From contig NC_079879.1 of the NCBI RefSeq assembly GCF_029227915.1, positions 23,390,501 to 23,454,500 on the forward strand: a stretch of 64,000 nt of DNA, given 5' to 3'. A model generated the notes under the pieces. The model searched no databases. It saw only the letters and a list, made by a program, of their open reading frames with translations, and had not been told where the DNA came from. The DNA is from Hydractinia symbiolongicarpus (lineage: Eukaryota; Cnidaria; Hydrozoa; Anthoathecata; Hydractiniidae). Of the stretch, positions 13,118 to 23,807 are shown one piece after another (within the stretch, counting starts at the first letter, position 1; each line of letters opens with the position of its first letter). The position numbers and the translations under genes are program-made.

Positions 13118-16100
13118 TTAGAGACACTTTTTTCTGAAACTTTTTCTGTACTTCAAGCGCTCATATTTAAGCCTTGTTTGTATTTGCGACATGTCAAAGT
13201 TTTGTAGTACACGTTTTCCAACAGAGCTTGATTCGAGTGCACGTTCTACTCTATTGATGGATATTGGTCCAGAACGAATGATCTCGGCACACTTTTCGAC
13301 AATGATGTTAGCTTCAACATTCGAGAAAATCTTTTCCTTCCCAGAAACTGTATTTACATAATCATTATCTTCACTTTCTTCGTCAACATCTTCGTTTTTA
13401 CCATGATGCTTATCTACTATATCAAAAACAAAATTGTGTTTTCGCAACAAGAGCATACCACACACTATTAAGCCTTAACTAGAATTGTGAATTTCACCAA
13501 AAAATTGCATTTCGCGAGTTTCTGCCTGTGAAAGCTTCAGCGCTTTTTTCAAAATCAATTAAACTAGCAAGTAGCACAACACAAACATACCTCCTTTTGA
13601 CACAGATTGTTTGTATTCAGTTGCAATAGAGGAGCATGAGTTGTCAACAGCATCATTACCATCTATTAAAAGATAGGAAATGAATTCTTTTAAATTTAAT
13701 AAAAAAACAGGCACAATTTTCATTAAAAACTTTATATTTATACTAACGTAAAACAAATAAAAGTCACCAATACAACATATAAGAAGAAAAATGCGATAGT
13801 TTTAAATACCTTTCTCCTCTTCCGTGACTCCATAGCGCCAGTAGCTTCTCAATTTATCTAAAATCTGCCGATCAGACAAATGAATAAGATGGATAAACGT
13901 TTCACGTAGATTACGTACATCGCCAATTCTGACAGCTTTCGCAGTCAAAAACTGCTTAAATAGAGTCTCCAACTCCCCGACTTCGGCATCAGTCCACGTT
14001 TTCTTTTTTTCGTAAATATTTGTTTTGCCACGTTTGTTGAAAGTTTCCTCCAAAGCAGCTGTACCCTTAAGGGCATACTTTTCCTTTTCTATCAAACGGT
14101 AGTATTTTTTGGAGGTGCTCTCAGAGTGCGTCAACAGGCTAGCAACATATGAAGCTTCACTTGGATTTTTATCTTCAATGATGGTGGATCCAGACTTTCG
14201 AAATATATTTGAAGTGATGTTTTTCCTCACTGGCGGATCGTTTTCACCATAAACACCGGACCTTTTCCAAGTGCTATTAATTTGTTTCGATATTGCTCCA
14301 GATTCTAACATCTTGCCATTATATGAAACAAAAACATTTTCAAGGTCACTGTGTATCTGACTGCGAATTGAATCGATAAAAATTAAGAGCTGTTGGTACA
14401 AGGTTTCGCTCGTACACAGATTAACAGGACCGTGTTTCCTAAATGTCTTGTGACGTTTTACTTTAATAATATATTTTCCATCACGAAATACAGCAGCCTT
14501 CACCTCATCGATGGTCATGTTGCTAGGTACGCCAGACCTCTGACAACTAATTATAGTTATTTCCGTTATGAGAAAATCCCGTATACACGCATATTCTTGA
14601 CGAGATAAGGTCTTTTCTCGGTAAGGGCTACAAAAATCTTTAATTATTGAAATAGCCTCTTTTGCACTGGCTGACTCCTCATACCGTTGGATCTGCTCAG
14701 GCGTGATAAGCACTTGTTGCTCCTCCATCTGTCTCTCAAGCTGCTGTATCTCTACCGTTCCATTATAAGATTTGCTCCATCGAGATACACTAACTTTCAT
14801 CCTTAAAATCATATCTGGTGTTATTCCAGGTAGATGGATCTCCTCAGTAAGGAGAAAGTCATAGAAGTGTGACAGTGACAAAAGATACCGTTTAATGGTT
14901 AAAGCTTTGTATTCCTTTGTCTTTTCGGCATACGTTGTCAAAAAGGTGTCGCGAATTTTATATTTTCTGACTAAATCACTGGGATTTGAGGAATCCAAAG
15001 CTGCCAAAATATCTCTCAATTGCTGCTTTGACTGGATAGCACTCTTTTGGCAACTCTTCCCTCCATCAACTGAAATTTTATATGTCACAAACCTCTCTAA
15101 AATTTCAGCAGAGTCAACCACTTCGTCATCTTCCATGTCACTATCCGAATCTGTTACTTCGGATGTTTCCTGCGGAAGAGCATCAGTGGCGACATGCTTG
15201 GCAGGGATGGATGTCACATGTGTATCTCCGTTGTTTGATGCAACGTCACACACCCTGGCTAATTTCAACATACTATAATAGTAAGGTCCTTTTGATAGTT
15301 TGTGGACGTCTTGAAGGTGCAAACTCATTCTTTTGTTTCTAGAGTGACAACCTAAAATCGGGCATTTTCTTAACTTGTGGTAGTTCTTGAATGTTTTCTT
15401 TTTTTCTCCATTGACCGTTATTTTTTTTTCACAATTTCCTTTTTTAACACCTGGTTTCCTCAATCCGTATATGCCAACGCAATATTTTGCCTTACTCTGG
15501 GGCCAATAGTGTACTTCTATCATGTGCCGAGATAAATTTGTAACACAACTATCACATGACTGTAATGGACATTTTTTGCGGTTTCTATGAAACAATTCAA
15601 ACAATTAAATTAACATAGTTTGAGACTGCAAGAAAACAGTGGGAAACAGAAATTTCTTCTTAGTATTTTAATTGCAATATGTCTTGCAAGAGTTGAATTT
15701 CGCAAGAATATATTACATTTAAACTAAGATTTTCGGCAGAATGAAGCTTTTGCAGAATATTTTTGTTGGCATTTCTGGTTTAGCTAATTTTTTTTCTCTT
15801 TTACATTCAAATAATAATTTGAATACATTTAAAATATAATTCGAATAAAGGAGATAGGAGAAACAAAAATCTACATGTTGTAAATAGTATATGGCAGTAA
15901 AAATCATACTTTTCGATAGGTAAGCTTGTAGAGTCAGTTGAAAGTTGGTTCTCGAGCTCTGAAATTTTCTTCTTCAACCTGATATTTTCTCTCATCAACA
16001 TACTATTGCAAGGATAAAAGAATCTAAAATTAGTAACAGTTAAAGCTGCAGACTCTTTCTTATATGCGCAACTTCAATTCTTAATTTAATCTTAAATTAG

Positions 16101-19100
16101 TTGGCTTATACAGCAATTTCAGTACATATTAAAAAAGAAATGAACATACCTTTCTAAACTATTTGACGTAGACGATGTTTCAACCTGAAACAAACAATAT
16201 CAAAACCTGATTATAGACCCGACAATAAAAGGTAATGCAGCATGGAGAAAGAATTGATTTAATAGCATACCATATTATTTTTGGCAGATGGATTGTTTTC
16301 TTCTACTAATTCATGATCACTAACAGGTGCTTCTGGAACATCTTCAGCTGCTTATTAAAAACAAAATACATTGTTGTGAACTATAATTCAATTTAGAAAT
16401 ACATTTTTCATGAAAACCTAACAGCCACAATACCTTTTTCATTTTCCTCAACTTCACCACCACGTGCCAAAATCTTTTCTGCCTGAAACAAGGATGTACA
16501 TAGCATTCAGTAGGTAAGAAAAGTATTAATGTACTTTTATACATTAGCCTATCACATACATGCATATATAAACAATGTCCATAAACTTACCTTAGTGAAA
16601 GTGAGACCTGTTGATTTTGCATAAAGGCGGATAAGACAATCAGGAAATAGCACTTTCATTACATAATCGTAATTCTGAAAAAAAAAATTATGGATTTTTC
16701 AAACCTGTACTAGAAATAAATGTGCAAATGAGAAAGGAACTAAAATTTGATTATAGCGTTATATATAGTTACCTTCATGTCGGATTTGCAAAATGTTTGA
16801 GTTATCATTTCCATTACCATCTCTATTTGTGCATTAAGCATATTTCCAAAATAAATATTCCATGACATAGCCGCTAAAACACAAAGGGAAAAAGAAAATT
16901 ATCTTCGAAGTATCAAAAATACTCTCCACACACAATGTTGATATGTTCAAGGCGTTTCTCATCAGTCAATATAATTATGAAAGGAAGGCTATATTGTATC
17001 AATCGACATTAAGCTGAGAATGATGATGATGAAACTTAAGAGGTTGAAGATTTTAAAGTCGAAAAATCACTCCTGAATTTGTATAGTATAGAGAGCTGGG
17101 TGTAGGGCAGTGATTTAGGCGTCATTAATGAATAACGTTACACACACAGATAGTAAACAGTGCTAAGCTATAGTTATTTTAGGGGCAAAATTACTAAACA
17201 TTTTTAAATATACTTGTTTGTTGAAATTTTATAATACATTTTAATAGAAACACACCAAACTTACTTTTTTGAAGAATACTGGCTGCCTTGTATGACTGAT
17301 GTCGTTCCGAGTATATCTAAAATATAAAATAATAAGATAAATAAGAGTCTTGCTGTTTTTTAGATAAACAGATTTGGGATAAGTATACCTAAGTTAAAAG
17401 TAAACCTACTAGTTCATTAGAGATATTAACCAAGGTTGGTATAATTTCCTTTATCATTGTTTGCCATTGTGGAAGTGGAATAAGCCTAATATAGAGGCAT
17501 ATTTTTTGTGATACAGATACAAATAAATGCTAAAACATCAAAGTAATCAAAGAAGTCAAAAACTAACCTTACATCCTTCTGTATTATACATTCATCTATT
17601 TCCTACAAAAAAATTATATAACTTAGACCCAACTTTTAACTTTAAAGTATGAAACCATCTGTATCTTAATTGTTACACTTACACTGATTTCTGTTTCACT
17701 TTTACTATTCGGTAGATCAAGTTCAACACACATTTTTGATTTGTTTGTGCTTACTGGATTGATCTTGGATGATGCTGTGTCAAGCAAAGTAATCTAAAAA
17801 AAGTGATTTTTGAAATTCAAAATATATAAACTAAAGAATATGTTAACAAAAATAAATACATAAAAATTACAAAAACTACACTGGACAAGTAGTCACTTCA
17901 TTGGATAAGTTATTTAAATTTTCTGTAACCTTACTTCGTTTAAAATTCTGTTTACAACTTCAGTGACATCATTTTTAATATTTTGCTCATGTTGCTCTGC
18001 AGCACAACCAAACCTTTTAACAACCTAAAATTTACATTGTCAAATTAAAGAATTGTTAAAATTGAAATAAAATAAAAGTTATGCAGCTGCATGCTCACTG
18101 ACATAAGTAACAATTATATTTAGTCAGAAAATAAGAGCAAAACTAAACCTAAAGATTTACATTCACATAAAACAAAAATCTGCTAACATAAATAAAGAAT
18201 TTTTGCAAATTTAATTTTTGACCTAATCATCTGCAGACTATAAAATACATTTCTTTGGTTCCCTTGTCTGCTTATGTTCGCTTTTGACATACACCTTTGT
18301 TTGCTTATTAGTACGTATATAATTAAAATTCCACCCTTTTTTCCTGTTTGCATTTCTAATAAGCATATATATACCTAAGAAACACGGAAACAGCCCTCGT
18401 GATGCTAATAACATAATGCAAAGATCAGGTGGTTAATACTTTTTCCATCTAACAATTAACATAACCAACAACTTGCTGAAATTAACCAATACAGTATTAC
18501 ACAGCCATAAATGACTTTTAAACAGGCATGTAAAGCAAATGTACTTTTTCTTCTTTGTTTGTTAATAAGCTGCTTTTTAAAAACTGTAAAATGGAAGAGT
18601 AAAATAATTTTTTAATTGTGTCATACTAATCTAGCCTAATCATTTCAACAGGACCATCAGCAAGTAATTTCGAAGACTATCAATTCTTGTGACAAAATAT
18701 GAAAAGTTATAAGTGAAGAATTGTTTTTCACTGAATACACACCTCAAACACTTCTGCTACAGCTGATTCTGTACATTCAAAATCTACTGGTCCTTCAACT
18801 TTTGCCAGAACTCTTTCATTACATTTGTCTATAAAATAACAAACAAAGAATATAAACTTGATCATTTAACAAGTGTGAGCTCCATTCAATGTTAGGCAAC
18901 ATAAATTTGTAAGAACCCACTATTGAACACATCTATAGTTTTCTGTTTCCATTGCATGTCAAATTATTTATTAGCAGTTACAACACATAAATATAACATA
19001 TACAAAATGCAGATATAAAACATACCTAAAAATTGATTATAATTGAATCTAAAGTCGCGTTCTCCTACAGTGAAGATATCATTATCTTTTAACTTGTTAG

Positions 19101-20170
19101 GAAACATTATTTTGCGACAATTCAATAACGTGATTTGTGACATTGCCATATTTTCCAAGTATATCTGCAAGAACAAATTGAACTTTAATAAGTATTACAT
19201 AACACAAAAACCTTTTCTGAATGCCATTATTTAATAACAGAAAATTTTTCAAGAAAAATGAAAACCCAAATTGCATATTTTAACAGAAAGACTTACATCG
19301 TTTTTTCCAATGACTTTTAATTTGCAATGAAGCGCCTCAACATTTTTACTCCGTACCCTGATGTCACTGTCAACATCACTATAAAATTTGACAAAAAACC
19401 TAGCTGAAAATTTCCTTATTTTTGTTATAAAAAATTATAATAAGTAACAATGTGTTTAGAAAAATGTGCACCATACTTACTTTCCAATTGTTACCATTTC
19501 TTTTTCCAAGATAATAGGATAGGCCATGCCATCAGTTCCATTCCTTGTAATAACTGTTATGGTACCTACCAATACAAATGATTCTTGAAGATTTCGCTAT
19601 ATAAAAAATGTATACACATATATTTACCATTGTCAAAAACAAGAAAAATTCAAACACTTTGTGCCAACTGTATTAAAAAAGACACCCACACAGCTACTTA
19701 TAGTTCTAAAAATATGTTAAAAAGGTGAGTATGGATTGTGTGATTCTATAATATGTGGAATATGATATTTCTGTATATAATTCAGTTTATATTAAATATA
19801 TTAATAGTATTAATTATATTAGCCAGTTTATATTATATTAAAAATTGCCTTCCATAAAGAATAATTTTCACAAATTAGTCATTTTAAAAAATTTCAAATA
19901 TTTATTTTTGGAATAAATGTTTGAAACGAATAATTTCAACTTGCTTTGCAGTGAATTAGTTTGCAGTTTTAGTTTAGGTCCTTATAAATTATTTGGGATT
20001 ACAATTAAAGCTGCTTAAAAGATTCAGAAATCCTTTTGTTTTGTCGATACAAAACTTCCTAGAAATAAAAATATACTGCTAAAAATAAGAAAAAGGTATA
20101 TAATAGTATATATATAATAGGTATATACACACAAAAGACTGTTTTTTACCTTACTATTACCAAAACTCAT
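13118..20170 (-). CDS. FHA / C2H2 finger / tyrosine recombinase fusion protein (17 exons, 1080 aa)
   Basis: Hand-built model, read 20170 to 13118. Exons: 20170-20155, 19565-19481, 19378-19297, 19164-19026, 18828-18743, 18024-17935, 17793-17683, 17316-17265, 16873-16773, 16674-16591, 16482-16434, 16347-16271, 16184-16150, 16002-15910, 15584-13810, 13662-13591, 13413-13118. All junctions are GT-AG, the phases join, and the sum is 3243 nt. Residues 1 to about 115: FHA domain closest in layout to Ki-67 (DSDIRVRSK ... LHCKLKV ... LKDNDIFTVGERDFRF), lacking the usual phosphopeptide-binding Arg and Ser. About 345-360: short coiled coil. 372-392 and 441-461: two identical C-x4-C-x9-H-x4-H fingers. 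About 560-870: Crypton-type tyrosine recombinase with R716 (QRSG), K746 (RHKT), N826-x2-R829, H853 (LLTHS) and Y861/Y862. From W897: SANT/Myb-like segment. Fingers and recombinase share one 1775-nt exon, as if captured from a transposon. Nuclear DNA binding is inferred; catalysis is untested. Confidence 0.72.
17568..17602 (-). other. Possible 35-nt cassette exon of the FHA-recombinase gene
   Basis: A GTAG acceptor and a G|GTTAG donor bound 35 nt encoding EIDECIIQKDV in frame with the preceding exon (17793-17683). Including it shifts the frame: the next exon would then hit a stop soon after. Skipping it keeps the frame open to 13118. It may be a poison or cassette exon, or a false positive. 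Confidence 0.3.
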
Positions 20171-21130
20171 GATAAAATATGCTTCCTACTTTTCTTGTGA
20201 CCTGCTTTGACAATTCCAACTTGAAAAATGATTTTTTTATTCCGACAATGTAAAATATATATGAAATGCTTGAGCATAGCACAACTGCAGTGTGATATAA
20301 AAGAAAGCTTAATTGTTTACTTAACTAAGTTATCATAATAAAAACTGGTGATATAAGTTTTATGAAAGCATGGCTACAACAGGCAACACACTTTTTTAAC
20401 AATAATTTATAACAGCTTTTGTTATGATTTGATATTATTTTGATAAGGAATAATATATCTATAAACAACACTGGTTGTTTAAAACAAATGTGTGGGGTCT
20501 CCAGAAAAACAACTTCAAGCATGGTCAATATTTTTAATAAACAAGAGAAAAATAAACAAAATGTTTTAAAAACAAATAGGTGTGAGTCTCTAGAAAAACA
20601 ACTTCAAGCATGGCTATTGTCTTTAAAAAAACAAGAAAAACATAAGTAAGAATAAATTTAGTGAAAATAAAATGAGCTTTTAAACAAACGCTCAGAGGTC
20701 ATATCAAAATACCAACATGAGAATAAGGACTATATAAAAACACACTACAGCAATATACTTAACTACACAAAAAGACTACCAAGAAACATAATGCTATTGT
20801 TAAATGACCATAGCTATAGCTCTTTAATTCTACTAATGTTATTTCATTGAACAAACCTAAAAAGTTCAGATTGCTATTTGGGGTGTTACTAGCTACAAAA
20901 CGTTAGCTAGCTATGCACTTTGGTTGCCCACAAAAAATATATTTACATAAGCATTTACAACATTTAAAACTGTTAAAGGACAAAATAAAACTTACCAAAG
21001 AAAAAAAGCTTTTCTGTTTCTTATATCTGATTGATATGATTAAAAAACAACAACAACAATCCTTAACTGAGAGTATCTTTCACGCCGCAAGCCGCCCTTA
21101 TGATTTATTTTTAATATTTGCACATGCGCG
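20171..21130. other. Upstream flank of the FHA-recombinase gene
   Basis: AT-rich, without exon-like frames. It lies 5' of the minus-strand gene starting at 20170 and still within UQCRH intron 1. An imperfect direct duplication is at 20487-20645. Confidence 0.4.
20487..20645 (+). repeat. Imperfect tandem duplication, unit about 90 bp
   Basis: The segment CTCCAGAAAAACAACTTCAAGCATGG recurs about 90 bases later with one change, and both copies are followed by an A-rich stretch containing ACAAGA(G)AAAAA. Confidence 0.7.
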
Positions 21131-21137
21131 TTGACGT

Positions 21138-21262
21138 AGAAAACGTAACCGCCATGTCGTGGGTAACCGACGTAACCTAAGCGTAACCTACCGCTGGGTA
21201 GGAAACGTAACCGTCGTACGTAGGAAAGGTAACCGACGTAGAAAACGTAACCTAAAACAGTA
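21138..21262. promoter_or_regulatory. Cluster of seven GTAACC motifs in a CpG-richer patch
   Basis: GTAACC, usually as CGTAACC, occurs seven times in about 125 bases, mixed with ACGTAG and GTAGGAAA repeats. The patch is markedly less AT-rich than its surroundings and lies about 1 kb upstream of the FHA-recombinase start. It could be a promoter-proximal regulatory cluster or a decayed short tandem repeat. Confidence 0.3.
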
Positions 21263-21300
21263 GGATTCGGTACTGTTTTCGGTCAGGAGAGTAACTGTGA

Positions 21301-21303
21301 ATA

Positions 21304-21344
<41 letters not shown>
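21301..21344 (+). repeat. (TCTA)n microsatellite attached to a reversed SINE
   Basis: About 11 units. In the orientation of the adjacent minus-strand SINE this tail reads (TAGA)n, the complement of the tail at 9786. Confidence 0.85.
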
Positions 21345-21345
<1 letters not shown>

Positions 21346-21586
21346 ACCATGGCTTATGGATAGTATTTAAGGCTTATTTTAGGGTTCTTATTCTGCCAGA
21401 CAACCTCCAACACCATCCAACGGCCCACACAGTGTGCCATTTCTGCCATTTTCCCTTACGCGGGTGGGGTAAACTCGTGGCTATGGCAACATTCACTCAC
21501 CCATATTGTGTCACAGCAAATGGGAATTAAACCCGAATCTGCTGCACAAGGTGCGAGAGTTATAACTACAAAGCTACGGAATCAAG
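21345..21586 (-). mobile_element. tRNA-derived SINE, family 1, reverse copy
   Basis: Reverse complement of the 9446 element: a tRNA-like head near 21586-21530 (GTAGTTATAACTC, then CGGGTTTAATTCCC), then GTGAGTGAATGTTGCCATAGCC and the GGCACACTGTGTGGGC body. It is diverged from the other two copies. Confidence 0.65.
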
Positions 21587-21589
21587 TTT

Positions 21590-23030
21590 GTAATATTACC
21601 AAGTGAGTTAGACAAAAAATGTGATTGTAAATATTTTAGATGGTGGCCATTGCTCATTGTGTTAAAATGTTTTTTTAACGGCTACCAAAGCCAGAATGGT
21701 ACTTTTTTGAAATTATAGACAGTCTTATTTTTAGAGATGTCTGTCAGGAGAGCTGTCATTCATGTTCCTTTTCAGGACTAAATAAATATCCTTTGACCTT
21801 GTTTTATATTTGGATGGCATAGTATATGTACTTGAAATACTCGATTTAGGAGCACTATGCAAGAATTTTAAGTTTTCCCCTGTTCTTGTATTGCCACGAA
21901 AGAGCTTTATCAGGTCTGCTTTCGCAAAAGTTTTCTTTTATTGGAGGCAAAGTGTATGAGGCGGATAATAAAATTTGCACATCTTGCATAACTTGCTTGA
22001 GCATTAGCTTAGCATTAGCATTAGTATTATTAGCTGGTTTTTGTGTTTGGAAATATACAATGAATTTATTTCTGACCTGATCCCAATTGTCCTCCAATGT
22101 ACTAACAAAACCTTGTGCCAAGTTTTCTTTATCTCTGTTTACAGGAGTTAAACTTTCTCTGACTTTTCTGAACCCCAAAAAGCCTGGCCTGAATAGGGTT
22201 AAATGAACAGAAATTTTTTAAGTTGATCCAATAGTGACCTGCTACTAATTTTATCAAATCAAAACCACGTTAAAAAAGCACGGGCTCTTTAAATCTCTCT
22301 ACATGTATATATTGTAGAAATCGTGGTTCTGTACAATATTTTGTATACAACATAAAGCAACGCTCTGGTGACCATATCTTTTGTATATGAGTAGGGTTTT
22401 AGCCAGTAGCAAGTTGCTGTCTAAAAAAGTCTTGGAATATAAAAAATACTGCAACAGGTTTTTTGGCTCTGTAAGAAAATAGTCATAGCTAAATGGCTTT
22501 TGTAGTAAATGTGTTAACTGGTTTTCCACAAAAACAATTGTAATTTTCCACCAAAAATGTAATGCATGTCTAAATTGACCCAAATTTTCCATTGTCTCTT
22601 AGCTGACAACAAACAAATAGCCTGGACAGTGCTATTGTTTGTTTATCAGTGTTTGTCACTGCATTTAACATATATAATTTTTTTTATTTGCTGCTTTGTC
22701 TAACATTTCATAGTAGAATGACAGCATGCCATTTCTTGAAGTACCATCTCTCATGAATTATATTATGCTTTAATTTATTATATGGATAAATACTTCACAG
22801 CAAATAGTAGCTTACATTTTGGTAAAGGCATTATCAAGCTAAAAAATTGTTCAAATATGTAGTCACAACTTTTTCTACGTCTGTTTACAGTACAAATATT
22901 AATTATGGCCATTCTTATTCAAATCTAACACTTACTGTGGCTGACAATTGCGACACTAAAATGAAAAGCATTTTTTTTAAAAAAAAAAAAGTTGAAGTTT
23001 ACCATTTTTAATTATACTCTTACCGTTATA
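21590..23030. other. 3' end of UQCRH intron 1, no gene recognised
   Basis: A 107-codon minus-strand frame at 21855-22178 has protein-like composition but no recognisable family and no partner exons. Otherwise this is AT-rich DNA ending in a polypyrimidine tract before the UQCRH exon 2 acceptor. Confidence 0.4.
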
Positions 23031-23035
23031 TATAG

Positions 23036-23289
23036 ATGAGGATGATGATGATGATGACAATGAGGAGGAAGATGAGGACGAGGAAGACCCAATAGATCCT
23101 ATGGATACTTTGCGTGAATCATGCGCGAGTATGAAGAAATGCAGTGATTTTTATGCTAAATTTGAGCAATGCGAAGAACGTGTGAAATCAAAAGCACATA
23201 CAGAAGAAACCTGCAGCGAGGAAATATTAGACTTTTTTCATTGTCAAGATACTTGTATGGCTAAAGATTTGTTTAGTAAATTGAAGTGA
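23036..23289 (+). CDS. UQCRH: UQCRH exon 2: cytochrome bc1 complex hinge subunit, mature domain
   Basis: Acceptor TATATAG precedes the exon. The split codon G|AT gives Asp and opens a long Asp/Glu run, followed by the conserved hinge-protein domain: DPMDTLRESC, FEQCEERVKS, HTEETCSEEILDFFHC and the terminal LFSKLK. The cysteine pattern and the HTEE-x-C-x-EE-x-x-DF signature match eukaryotic UQCRH closely. The full product (29 + 1 + 83) is 113 residues, slightly longer than the human protein because of the acidic run. It bridges cytochrome c1 and cytochrome c docking in complex III. One extra Cys (in FHCQD) is present where human has Ala. CDK10 starts 519 bp downstream on the same strand. Confidence 0.93.
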
Positions 23290-23807
23290 AAACACATGGC
23301 TGTGTATTTTTATAGACCCGTTGTTCAATTGTAGTTAAATTTTAGCTGAATATAAATTCTGCAAGCATTGTCTTGTTATGGTGTTTTAATTTATCAGTTT
23401 ATTACTCTTTGTTGTGTTGGAGGCTTAAAAAGGGTCTTAAATGCCCCTTGTTAATAATGTGAGCATGATGAGGTTATTATACGGTTGCTGTAAGACTGAG
23501 GAAATATAATCACCATAGAGACAAATACGAAGTCAAATTTTAAGTTTTTCTGTGTTATGTTATTTCTCTTTATGTCTGTAAAATGAAACCTTTTTATGTT
23601 ATGGAAATACACCTGAATGTCAAACAATGAAAGTAACTAATTGTTGTATAATTCCTTTTGAATATTTAATTCAACATAGCTAACATCATCAGTCTGGTAT
23701 GAGTGATGTTTTCTATTTAAAAGGTTGCATAGTGTGTTGTCAAATTTAATTTTAATCCTACCCATGTTTTTGTCGTTCTCAAAGTTTTATTTTAGTTTTA
23801 AACAAAC

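Noticed and set aside
21855-22178. 107-codon minus-strand frame in UQCRH intron 1
   Set aside because: Composition is plausible but there is no family, no splice partners and no repeat copy in the window.
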